Shown here one piece after another: positions 7,845 to 15,893 of a stretch of 64,000 nt of DNA. The DNA comes from Citrobacter rodentium NBRC 105723 = DSM 16636 (GTDB taxonomy: Bacteria; Pseudomonadota; Gammaproteobacteria; Enterobacterales; Enterobacteriaceae): the NCBI RefSeq assembly GCF_021278985.1, contig NZ_CP082833.1, positions 5,022,001-5,086,000 of the forward strand, read 5' to 3'. Every line of letters starts with the position of its first letter. Position 1 is the first letter of the stretch. The notes beneath the pieces were generated by a model that did not search any database, was not told the origin of the DNA, and saw only the letters and a list, made by a program, of their open reading frames with translations. A program made the translations under genes and the position numbers.

Positions 7845-9131
7845 TTACGCGTTATATGCGTTCTCGCCGTGGCTGTTGACGTCCAGCCCCTCGCGCTCCT
7901 GCTCTTCTGGTACGCGCAGCCCGACGGTCATATCCGCCAGCTTGTAGCCAATAAAAGCGACCACCCCGGACCAGACAATCGTAATGGCGATGCTTTCCAG
8001 CTGTACCAGCACCTGGTGCGCCATCGTCACGCCGTCGGCAAAGCCCACGCCGCCCAGCGCGCCGGAAGCGAATACGCCGGTCAGAATACAGCCGACAATC
8101 CCGCAGACGCCGTGAACGCCGAACACATCGCACGGGTCGTCAACGCGCAGCAGGCGCTTGAGCATGGTGACGCCCCACAAACCGGCTAACCCGGCAACCA
8201 CGCCGATAATCAGCGCGCCGCCGACGCCGATATAGCCGCAGGCAGGCGTCACGCCAACCAGACCGGCAATCGCGCCGGAGCAGGCGCCGAGCAGCGACGG
8301 TTTCCCCCGCAGCGCCCATTCGCCGAAGATCCAGCCGAGAATCGCCGCCGCCGTCGCCACTACCGTATTCACAAACGCCAGCGCCGCAATTTCATTCGCC
8401 GTTCCCGCCGACCCGGCGTTAAAGCCAAACCAGCCGACGTAAAGGATTGCCGTACCGGTAAACACCATCGGCAGGTTATGCGGTTTAAACGCCTCTTTGC
8501 CAAAGCCCACCCGCTTGCCGATCAGATACGCGCCAACCAGACCGGCAATCGCCGCGTTGATATGTACCACCGTGCCGCCGGCGAAGTCCAGCGCGCCGTG
8601 CGACGCCAGCAGGCCGCCGCCCCATACCATATGGGCAATCGGAATATAGGAGAGCGTCAGCCAGACCACCACGAAGATCAGCACGGCGGAGAAACGGATG
8701 CGCTCCGCCAGCGCCCCGACGATCAGCCCGACGGTAATACAGGCAAATGAGCCCTGGAAAGCAACGTGAATGTACTGGTAAATACTGCCCATCACCGCGG
8801 TCAGCTCAATATTCTTGAGCATCACCCAGTTCACGTTGCCGAAGAAGTTGTTCCCTTCCCCGAAGGCGAGCGAATAGCCAAAAACCACCCACATAATGCA
8901 CACCAGCGCGAAGGTGACGGTAACCTGGGTCAGCATTGACAGCACGTTCTTACCGCGGATCAGGCCGCCGTAGAACAGGGCAATGCCCGGTATGGTCATA
9001 AACAGCACCAGCGCGGTGCAAATCATCATAAACGCGTTGTCGGCTTTATCGGCCACCGCTGGCGCCGCCATTGCAAGACCTGGCAGCATCGCCAGCGTAG
9101 CCAGACCCGTTCTCATCGTTGCTATCTTCAT
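7845..9131 (-). CDS. amtB: Ammonium transporter AmtB
   Basis: The 428-residue precursor is the trimeric inner-membrane ammonium channel. The start MKIATMRTGLATL is chosen by homology to the E. coli precursor; the frame stays open further upstream but the extra residues are unrelated and overlap glnK. A signal peptide ends near Ala22 (LAMAA-PAVADK). The mature part has the eleven-helix Amt fold with IPGIALFYGGLIRGKN, the VHINAAIAGLVGAY twin-histidine region and FGVHGVCGIVG. GlnK blocks the cytoplasmic pore when nitrogen is plentiful. It lies 31 bases downstream of glnK in one operon. Confidence 0.96.
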   Translation of the reverse strand: MKIATMRTGLATLAMLPGLAMAAPAVADKADNAFMMICTALVLFMTIPGIALFYGGLIRGKNVLSMLTQVTVTFALVCIMWVVFGYSLAFGEGNNFFGNVNWVMLKNIELTAVMGSIYQYIHVAFQGSFACITVGLIVGALAERIRFSAVLIFVVVWLTLSYIPIAHMVWGGGLLASHGALDFAGGTVVHINAAIAGLVGAYLIGKRVGFGKEAFKPHNLPMVFTGTAILYVGWFGFNAGSAGTANEIAALAFVNTVVATAAAILGWIFGEWALRGKPSLLGACSGAIAGLVGVTPACGYIGVGGALIIGVVAGLAGLWGVTMLKRLLRVDDPCDVFGVHGVCGIVGCILTGVFASGALGGVGFADGVTMAHQVLVQLESIAITIVWSGVVAFIGYKLADMTVGLRVPEEQEREGLDVNSHGENAYNA

Positions 9132-9162
9132 TTTGTCGTTTCCCGTTACTGTGTGCCTGGCT

Positions 9163-9501
9163 TTACAGCGCCGCTTCGTCGGCTTCGCCGGTGCGAATAC
9201 GAATGACGCGTTGCAGTTCTGCGACGAAAATTTTGCCGTCGCCAATCTTTCCGGTATAGGCCGCCTTGCTGATAACATCGACCACCTCTTCAAGCTGGTC
9301 GTCGGCAATGGCTACATCAATCTTCACTTTTGGCAGGAAATTGACGCTGTACTCCGCCCCCCGATAGAGCTCGGCGTGACCTTTCTGACGCCCGAAGCCT
9401 TTCACTTCAGTAACGGTCAGCCCCTGAATGCCAATAGAAGAGAGCGCTTCGCGAACGTCTTCCAGTTTGAACGGTTTGATCACCACGGTAACCAGCTTCA
9501 T
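9163..9501 (-). CDS. glnK: PII nitrogen regulatory protein GlnK
   Basis: The 112-residue protein is GlnK, the second PII signal protein. It binds ATP/ADP and 2-oxoglutarate. It is uridylylated by GlnD on Tyr51 in the T-loop (HAELYRGAEYSVNF), which is present, and it plugs AmtB when not modified. The start MKLVTVVIKPF is set by homology and by a GAGGGG-type ribosome binding site; the frame is open further upstream but those residues do not resemble PII. It is first in the glnK-amtB operon, behind a sigma-54 promoter. Confidence 0.97.
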   Translation of the reverse strand: MKLVTVVIKPFKLEDVREALSSIGIQGLTVTEVKGFGRQKGHAELYRGAEYSVNFLPKVKIDVAIADDQLEEVVDVISKAAYTGKIGDGKIFVAELQRVIRIRTGEADEAAL

Positions 9502-9551
9502 AGATCCCCTCCAGTCAGAATTCGGTAATGGCGCAGCTACACGACTGGGTA

Positions 9552-9568
9552 TTGCAAGCGGTATGCCA
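9552..9568 (-). promoter_or_regulatory. sigma-54 promoter of glnK-amtB
   Basis: On the minus strand TGGCATACCGCTTGCAA has the -24 GG and -12 GC dinucleotides with exact sigma-54 spacing (consensus TGGCACN5TTGCA). Transcription would start near 9542, about 40 bases before the glnK ATG. Confidence 0.88.
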
Positions 9569-9652
9569 GAAATGAAAGAAGCGGCAGAAAGGCGATTGGC
9601 AGGCTTACGGACCGTAGCCCGTAGCGGGAACACGAGGCGGGAAAAGAAAAAC

Positions 9653-9667
9653 GCACCATGACAGTGC
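9653..9667. promoter_or_regulatory. NtrC binding site for glnK
   Basis: GCACCATGACAGTGC is an NtrC-type dyad (GCAC-N7-GTGC). It is centred about 118 bases upstream of the predicted sigma-54 start, a normal enhancer distance. NtrC phosphorylated under nitrogen limitation would activate glnK-amtB from here. Confidence 0.72.
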
Positions 9668-9684
9668 ATGATGCGTTACATTTT

Positions 9685-9720
9685 TGCACCAGCGCCGTCG
9701 CGGCTGACGGCGCTGGTGCA
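9685..9720. terminator. long hairpin touching the mdlB stop codon
   Basis: Perfect 15-bp arms TGCACCAGCGCCGTC / GACGGCGCTGGTGCA enclose a 6-base loop and end exactly at the mdlB stop. It can stop or protect the mdlAB transcript, although no U-tract follows on the minus strand. The outer bases TGCACC and GGTGCA also look like NtrC half-sites. Confidence 0.6.
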
Positions 9721-11499
9721 TCAGGCCGGATGCGCCTCTTCGCGCACGCTGGCCGCCAGCTCTTCACCAGCAAGCTGAAGCTGGTACATCTGCCAGTAGC
9801 GACCCCGGGCGGCCAGCAGCTGATGGTGCGTCCCTCGCTCCACCGCCTGACCGCGGTGAAGCACCAGAATAGTGTCCGCCTCGACAATGGTGGAGAGCCG
9901 GTGGGCGATCACCACCAGCGTGGTGTGTTCGCGCACCGCCGCCAGCGCCTGCTGGATCGCCTGCTCGGTCCCTGAATCAATACTGGCGGTGGCTTCATCA
10001 AGGATCAGGATTTGTGGCGTCGCGACTAATACCCGCGCCAGCGCCAGCAGCTGTTTTTGCCCGACAGAGAGGTTATTCCCCTGCTCGCCGAGACGCGTAT
10101 GGATGCCCTCGCTCATGCCGCGCGCCAGCTCCGCCAGCTGTACGGTTTCCAGCGCCTGCCAGACCTGCTCCTCGGAGATATCCCGCCCCAGCGTGACGTT
10201 AGCAAGGAAGGTGTCCGCCATCACCACCGGGTCCTGCTGCACCATCGCCACGCCCTGGCGCAGCGCGCTGTGGCCTAGCGTGCTCAACGGACGGCCATCA
10301 AGACGAATTTCACCGTGGCGCAGCGGGTAATAGCCCATCAGTAGACTGGCGAGAGTGCTTTTGCCGCTGCCGGTGTGCCCGACCAGCGCCACGAAACTGC
10401 GCGATGGCACGGAAAGGCTGATGTTTTGCAGCACCAGATGGTCATCACGGTAAGCAAAGGAGACATCATCAATTTCTATCTGCCCCGAGGTCAGCGGTCG
10501 CACGTCCTCGCCGTAACGCTGGCGCGGCCCGTCCATCAGCTCGAACACCCGTTCGCCTGCGACCACCGCCTGTTGCAGCATCGACTGCTGGGTGGTCAGT
10601 TCAATCAGCGGCTCGTTCAGGCGACCAAGATAGCTGATAAAGGCGTACAGCACGCCGACTTCGATAGTGCCTGCGGAGGTAAAGCTGAACAGCATCAGCA
10701 GGCCGCAAAGGATTAACGCCGAGAACAGGCTAAGCAGCGGACGCAATAAAAAGCCGTCCAGACGCAGGGTCTGCATTCGCGCCATATAATGCGAACGGCT
10801 GGCCTCGCCCATCCGCTCGCCAAAGCGCACCTGCTGGCGGAACTGCTGAATCACGCTCATGCCGTTAATGACTTCGTTAAAACCATCGTTAATGTCGGCA
10901 AGATAGGCGCGCACCCGGCGCACAATGGGCGTACTGTAGCGCTGGTAAATAACCATCACCACCAGCACCGCCGGGAAAATCAGGATCGCCACCAGCGCCA
11001 TACGCCAGTCGAGGCTGAACATCGCCACCAGCATCGCGCCAATCAGCGCCGCGCTGCGCAGGACGGTCGCCACCACCGTGACGTACAGATCGCGAATGAC
11101 TTCGGTGTCGTTGGTGACGCGGGAGATGAGTTGTCCCACGGGCTGGGTGTCAAACTCGCTCAACGGCTGGCGCAGCGCGGCATCCATCACGTCGGTACGC
11201 AGCTGTTGCACCACTCCGACGGCGGCGCGGTTAAACAACAGCGACTGTGCATAATGCAGGCTGGCGGCGAGGATTTGCAGCCCGATATAGGCGGCGATCA
11301 GCCCGGCGACAATGCCCAGCGGCAGATGATTTTTCGCCACCATATTGTCGATAAAGTAGCTGATTAACAGCGGGCCGCTGACCTCCGCCGCCGCCGCGAC
11401 CCACAGCATGATTACCGCCACGCCTAACGGTTTTCGCCACGGTGAACCGTAGGCCAGCAGCCGTTTAAGGGTCGGCCATAACTGAGCAAAGCTACGCAT
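9721..11499 (-). CDS. mdlB: ABC transporter permease/ATPase MdlB
   Basis: The 592-residue protein is MdlB, a half-size ABC exporter with an N-terminal six-helix domain and a C-terminal nucleotide-binding domain. Walker A is GHTGSGKST, the signature is LSVGQKQ and Walker B is LILDEATAS with the catalytic Glu present. It is expected to pair with MdlA in the inner membrane as a multidrug-like exporter; the substrate is not established. The start at 11499 (MRSFAQLWPTLKRLLAYG) matches E. coli. The gene overlaps the end of mdlA by 8 bases, which suggests translational coupling. Confidence 0.94.
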   Translation of the reverse strand: MRSFAQLWPTLKRLLAYGSPWRKPLGVAVIMLWVAAAAEVSGPLLISYFIDNMVAKNHLPLGIVAGLIAAYIGLQILAASLHYAQSLLFNRAAVGVVQQLRTDVMDAALRQPLSEFDTQPVGQLISRVTNDTEVIRDLYVTVVATVLRSAALIGAMLVAMFSLDWRMALVAILIFPAVLVVMVIYQRYSTPIVRRVRAYLADINDGFNEVINGMSVIQQFRQQVRFGERMGEASRSHYMARMQTLRLDGFLLRPLLSLFSALILCGLLMLFSFTSAGTIEVGVLYAFISYLGRLNEPLIELTTQQSMLQQAVVAGERVFELMDGPRQRYGEDVRPLTSGQIEIDDVSFAYRDDHLVLQNISLSVPSRSFVALVGHTGSGKSTLASLLMGYYPLRHGEIRLDGRPLSTLGHSALRQGVAMVQQDPVVMADTFLANVTLGRDISEEQVWQALETVQLAELARGMSEGIHTRLGEQGNNLSVGQKQLLALARVLVATPQILILDEATASIDSGTEQAIQQALAAVREHTTLVVIAHRLSTIVEADTILVLHRGQAVERGTHHQLLAARGRYWQMYQLQLAGEELAASVREEAHPA

Positions 11500-13264
11500 T
11501 GACCGCCTCCTCTTCGCTTTCCGGGGCCTCATCCAGCGCGGCTTCCAGCTGTTGATAGCGGTACATGTCCCGATACCAGCCCGCCTGCTCCACCAGCGCC
11601 TCATGATCGCCGCGCTGCATAATATGGCCATGCTGCATCACGATAATTTCGTTCGCTTCAGTCAGCGCCGACAGGCGGTGCGCGCTGATGATCACCGTGC
11701 GCCCTTCTCCCCACTGGCGCAGGTTATGCAGGATCTGGTGTTCCGTGCGGCCATCCACCGCCGACAGCGCGTCGTCGAGGATCAGGATTTCCGCATTCAG
11801 CAGCAGCGCCCGGGCAATCGAGATCCGCTGCTTCTGTCCACCCGATAACATCACGCCGCGCTCGCCCACTTCGGTGCCATAGCCCTGCGGCAGACGCAGA
11901 ATGTCCTCATGCACGCTTGCTAAACGCGCCGCATGTTCAATCTCCTGCTGAGTGGCGTTCGGGCAGCCAAGCGCAATATTATTGGCTACGGTATCGGAAA
12001 ACAGGAACGGCGTCTGGCTGACTACCGCCAGTCGGCGACGCCAGCTGTCCAGCTGCAAACGCGGCAGAGGGATATCATGAAAACACACATCGCCCTCGTT
12101 GATGTCGAAATGGCGCTGAATCAACGACAGCACGGTACTTTTCCCGGCGCCGGTCGGCCCGCAAATGCCGAGCATCTGGCCGGGTTTAAGGCGGAAATCG
12201 ACATTTTCCAGCGCCGGATGCGCGGTATGCGGATAGCGGAACTCACGGATGGCGACCGCCAGCTCACCGCGGCCTTCCGGCACCGGCTCCGTGCCGTCAT
12301 TAACCACCGGCGCTTCGGCCAGCATCGCGCGAATGCGGCTGTAGGCGGCGCTGCCGCGCTCGACGATATTAAACATCCACGCCAGCGCTAACATCGGCCA
12401 TATCATCAGTCCGAGATACATCATAAAACTGGTCAGCTGTCCCAGCGTCAGGGTTCCCTGCACCACCATCCAGCTGCCGCCGCCAATCGCCAGCAGGTTT
12501 GCCATGCCGATAGCGATGTAAATTGTGGGATCAAAGCGGGCATCGATGCGCGCCACGCGCAGGTTTTTCTGTCCGGTATCCTGCGCGTCAGCGGCAAACA
12601 GCGCCGACTGGCGATCTTCCAGACCGAAAGCTTTGATCATACGGATGCTGGTCAGGCTTTCCTGTGTGCGATCGTTAAGGCTGGAAAATGCCGCCTGCGC
12701 CAGACGGAAGCGATCGTGCAGTTTGTCGCCGTAACGTTTAATCATCAGCGCCATCACCGGCATCGGCAGCAGCGCAAACAGCGTAAGCTGCCAGCTGATT
12801 TGGGTGGACATGACGATCAGCACCGCGCAGCCCATCACCAGCGAGTCCACCAGCGTCAATACGCCTTCGCCAGCGGCGAATACCACCCGATCCACATCAT
12901 TGGTGGCGCGCGCCATCAGATCGCCGGTGCGGTGTCTGAGATAAAACTCCGGATGCTGGCGGCTCAGCTGACGGTAGTAATCCTCCCGCAGCTCCACGGC
13001 AAGCTGGTAAGAGGCGCCGAACAGCAGCACGCGCCAGACGTAGCGCAGCAGATACACCACCACCGCAATCAGAGCGATGGTGCCAATCCACATCAGCACC
13101 CGCTGCGTCGTAAAGTGCTGAACGGTCACGCCGTCCACCACAATACCGACCACCTTCGGCGGTATAAGCTGAAGAATGGCGATGAGTATAAGCAAGGCAA
13201 CGGCCCCGAGGTAGCGACGCCACTCCCGGCGAAAATACCAGCTTAATTGAGCAAATAATCGCAC
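11492..13264 (-). CDS. mdlA: ABC transporter permease/ATPase MdlA
   Basis: The 590-residue protein is MdlA, partner half-transporter of MdlB. It has an N-terminal exporter-type membrane domain (from MRLFAQLSWYFRREWRRYLG) and an ATPase domain with GPTGAGKST, LSGGQKQ and LILDDALSA. In Walker B the catalytic Glu is Asp. Such a substitution is common in the degenerate site of heterodimeric exporters and fits an asymmetric MdlA-MdlB dimer. It lies 40 bases downstream of decR on the same strand, so some read-through from decR is possible. Confidence 0.94.
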   Translation of the reverse strand: MRLFAQLSWYFRREWRRYLGAVALLILIAILQLIPPKVVGIVVDGVTVQHFTTQRVLMWIGTIALIAVVVYLLRYVWRVLLFGASYQLAVELREDYYRQLSRQHPEFYLRHRTGDLMARATNDVDRVVFAAGEGVLTLVDSLVMGCAVLIVMSTQISWQLTLFALLPMPVMALMIKRYGDKLHDRFRLAQAAFSSLNDRTQESLTSIRMIKAFGLEDRQSALFAADAQDTGQKNLRVARIDARFDPTIYIAIGMANLLAIGGGSWMVVQGTLTLGQLTSFMMYLGLMIWPMLALAWMFNIVERGSAAYSRIRAMLAEAPVVNDGTEPVPEGRGELAVAIREFRYPHTAHPALENVDFRLKPGQMLGICGPTGAGKSTVLSLIQRHFDINEGDVCFHDIPLPRLQLDSWRRRLAVVSQTPFLFSDTVANNIALGCPNATQQEIEHAARLASVHEDILRLPQGYGTEVGERGVMLSGGQKQRISIARALLLNAEILILDDALSAVDGRTEHQILHNLRQWGEGRTVIISAHRLSALTEANEIIVMQHGHIMQRGDHEALVEQAGWYRDMYRYQQLEAALDEAPESEEEAVNA

Positions 13265-13304
13265 GCGTTATGTCCTGATTTTCCGGCTCATCGCGCCGGG
13301 AGAG

Positions 13305-13763
13305 TTATTCAATGGGTAAAGCGGTTGTGTACTTAATCTGTTCCATCGCAAAGCTCGATGTCACATCGGAAAGGCCCGGCACGCTGTTCACCAGGCGCTT
13401 GTAGAAGTCGTCATAGCGTTTCATATCGGCCACCTGCACCCGCATCAGGTAGTCATACTCACCGGCCATCCGCCAGAAACCTAAAACCTCCGGCATCTCG
13501 CTGACCACGGTGACGAAACGGCAATACCAGTCGCTGCTGTGATGCTGGGTTTTGATGAGCACGAAGGCGGTTAACCCCAGCCCAAGTTTTTCCGCATCCA
13601 GCAGAGCAACCCTGCCGGTCAGGATGCCGTCATCTTCGAGTCGTTTCAGACGCTTCCAGCAGGGCGTGGTGGTCAGGTTAACGGCATCCGCCAGCGCCTG
13701 CAAAGAGAGGGTGCAGTCCTGCTGCAGTAATGCCAGCAGCTTGCGGTCAATTTTATCTAACAT
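13305..13763 (-). CDS. decR: Lrp/AsnC-family cysteine-responsive regulator DecR
   Basis: The 152-residue protein matches DecR (YbaO). It has an N-terminal Lrp-type winged helix (LQALADAVNLTTTPCWKRLKRLEDDGIL) and a C-terminal RAM/AsnC effector domain (FVTVVSEMPEVLGFWRMAGEYDYLMRV). In E. coli it activates cysteine detoxification genes. In relatives such as Salmonella and Pantoea, the orthologue activates the adjacent cysteine desulfhydrase gene when cysteine is high. Here it is divergent from that gene across a 112-base intergenic region, as expected for direct control. Confidence 0.93.
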   Translation of the reverse strand: MLDKIDRKLLALLQQDCTLSLQALADAVNLTTTPCWKRLKRLEDDGILTGRVALLDAEKLGLGLTAFVLIKTQHHSSDWYCRFVTVVSEMPEVLGFWRMAGEYDYLMRVQVADMKRYDDFYKRLVNSVPGLSDVTSSFAMEQIKYTTALPIE

Positions 13764-13875
13764 ACCGACGCCTCAGAGAACAATTTTCTCCCTACAGTCT
13801 ATTTTAAAGGCTAAATGGCAACAATTTTTTCCGTGCTTTTCGTTACCCTTGGCACAAAATGATAAATGGATACTA

Positions 13876-14928
13876 ATGATGAATAGCACCTGGGTTAAAA
13901 ACGCCATCAATGAAATTAACGCGGATTACCATCGCTCCGCCGATACCCATCTTATTCGCCTGCCGCTGCCTGCGTTTCCGGGGATTCAGCTGTACCTGAA
14001 AGATGAAAGCACCCACCCGACCGGCAGCCTGAAGCACCGGCTGGCGCGCTCGCTGTTTCTCTACGGGCTGTGCAACGGCTGGATCACAGAGGGCACTACC
14101 ATTATAGAATCCTCTTCGGGATCGACAGCGGTTTCCGAAGCTTATTTTGCCCGCCTGCTGGGGCTGCCGTTTATTGCCGTCATGCCAGCCTGCACGGCAA
14201 AACGGAAGATCGAGCAGATTGAATTTTACGGGGGCCGCTGCCATTTCGTCGAAAGCGCCTGTGAGATTTATGCCGCCTCGGAGCAGCTGGCGCGCGAACT
14301 GAACGGTCACTATATGGACCAATTCACCTATGCCGAACGCGCGACCGACTGGCGCGGCAATAATAATATCGCCGACAGCATATTCCGTCAGATGCAGTGC
14401 GAGCCGAACCCGGTCCCCGCCCATATCGTGATGAGCGCAGGCACAGGCGGTACGTCCGCCACCATCGGGCGCTATATTCGCTGTCAGGGCCACGCGACCC
14501 GCCTGCTGGTGGTGGACCCGGAAAACTCGGTATTTCTGCCCTACTGGCAGAGCCGTGACGCCCCCCTTCGCAGCCCGACCGGCAGTAAAATCGAAGGAAT
14601 TGGCCGCCCGCGCGTGGAGCCCTCTTTTATTCCCGACGTCGTTGATGAGATGCTGCGGGTGCCCGACGCCGCCAGCGTGGCGACGGCGCACTGGCTGGAA
14701 ACGCAGCTGGGACGCAAAGTTGGCGCTTCTACGGGGACCAACGTGTGGGGGATGCTGCAACTCGCCGCCAGAATGCGCGATGCCGGAGAGACGGGTTCGC
14801 TGGTAACGCTGTTATGCGACAGCGGCGATCGCTATCTCGAAACGTACTACAACACGCAGTGGGTGGAGGCGAATATTGGCGATTTAACGCCGTGGCAGGC
14901 GGAACTGGCGCGACTGCTGAATCGCTGA
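13876..14928 (+). CDS. cdsH: PLP-dependent cysteine desulfhydrase (CdsH/CcdA type)
   Basis: The 350-residue protein is a fold-type II PLP enzyme related to cysteine synthase and cystathionine beta-synthase. The PLP lysine is in HPTGSLKHRLA (about residue 53), the Asn/Ser substrate loop is ESSSGSTAVS, and the phosphate loop is SAGTGGTSATIG. It matches the Salmonella CdsH and Pantoea CcdA enzymes that break L-cysteine into pyruvate, ammonia and sulfide. Two consecutive ATGs (13876, 13879) can start it. The same frame is open further upstream, but that part runs antisense through decR and has no homology. E. coli K-12 lacks the gene here. Confidence 0.88.
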   Translation: MMNSTWVKNAINEINADYHRSADTHLIRLPLPAFPGIQLYLKDESTHPTGSLKHRLARSLFLYGLCNGWITEGTTIIESSSGSTAVSEAYFARLLGLPFIAVMPACTAKRKIEQIEFYGGRCHFVESACEIYAASEQLARELNGHYMDQFTYAERATDWRGNNNIADSIFRQMQCEPNPVPAHIVMSAGTGGTSATIGRYIRCQGHATRLLVVDPENSVFLPYWQSRDAPLRSPTGSKIEGIGRPRVEPSFIPDVVDEMLRVPDAASVATAHWLETQLGRKVGASTGTNVWGMLQLAARMRDAGETGSLVTLLCDSGDRYLETYYNTQWVEANIGDLTPWQAELARLLNR

Positions 14929-14974
14929 TAAAAAAAACGGACACCTGATGATGCCCGTTGCCGGAAGGGATCTC

Positions 14975-15793
14975 TCATTCGGGGGAATAAGGAAGATGCG
15001 GATTGTCCAGCCAATGAGTCAAAAAGTGTGATACCGCCTGGTTGCGGCAATGACCGATTACCGGCAGGTGGGGCAGTTCGGCAATCAGCTGCGGCATGGC
15101 GTTGCCCATAATCAGGCCGCGCCCGACGCTGCCCAGCATTTCCCGATCGTTCATCGCATCGCCAAACGCCATACATTCAGCCATCGACAGTCCCAGATGC
15201 TGGCTTAACACCGCCAGCGCGGAACCTTTATTGCAGCCCACCGGCAGCACTTCCAGGCAGTTAACGGCAGAAAAGCACAGGTGCGCCTGCGCGCCCAACG
15301 CCTCTTCTAACTGCGCCTTCAGCCTGATCAGATCGTCATGATCGCCGCAGAAACAAATCTTCGTGACCCGATCCGTCGGAATACGTTTGACATCGACGAC
15401 CTGGTAGCGAAAGCCGCTGTAAACATGCGCCTTAAGCAGCTCAGGAATATCCTGCCCGGTGAACCAGCCGTTATCATTAAAAATATGCATGCTCGCCGCG
15501 GTATCCCAGTTCTGGTGCAGAACCCTTTCCGCAACCGTCGGGTCCAGATCCTGGCGATGCAGCACCTCCCCTTCCAGCGAGTGAATACGCGTGCCGTTGC
15601 CGGTAATTAAAAACGCATCCAGCGAAAAGGAGCCGAGAAGATGGCGCATTTCCAGCACGTGACGCCCGGTGGCGAATGCCAGCGTGATGTCGCGCTCGCG
15701 CAGGCGGGCCAGGGTGGACAGCGTTTCCTCACCCATCAGGTGATTGGGCATAAGCAGGGTGCCATCCATATCGAATGCGGCCAGACGCGCCAT
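14975..15793 (-). CDS. cof: HMP-PP phosphatase Cof
   Basis: The 272-residue protein is a HAD-superfamily phosphatase of the Cof type. It hydrolyses 4-amino-2-methyl-5-hydroxymethylpyrimidine pyrophosphate and also acts on sugar phosphates and PLP. Motif I is DMDGTLL with Asp8 and Asp10. The later motifs are TGNGTR, the Lys in CNKGSAL, and GDAMNDREML. A GGAGAAAG ribosome binding site precedes the internal ATG at 15793, so that start is preferred to the ATG four codons upstream. It is convergent with cdsH. Confidence 0.94.
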   Translation of the reverse strand: MARLAAFDMDGTLLMPNHLMGEETLSTLARLRERDITLAFATGRHVLEMRHLLGSFSLDAFLITGNGTRIHSLEGEVLHRQDLDPTVAERVLHQNWDTAASMHIFNDNGWFTGQDIPELLKAHVYSGFRYQVVDVKRIPTDRVTKICFCGDHDDLIRLKAQLEEALGAQAHLCFSAVNCLEVLPVGCNKGSALAVLSQHLGLSMAECMAFGDAMNDREMLGSVGRGLIMGNAMPQLIAELPHLPVIGHCRNQAVSHFLTHWLDNPHLPYSPE

Positions 15794-15893
15794 CTCTTTC
15801 TCCACTCTGTGACCAGGGTAACTTGTGGAGGATTATCAACTGAGATATACGGAAGTAATAGTGAATAGATAAACTAAATTGTTCCGGGTTTTT

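Noticed and set aside
7791..8750. Plus-strand open frames opposite amtB
   Set aside because: They are antisense to a well-matched amtB and have low-complexity, Arg/His/Gln-rich translations with no homology.
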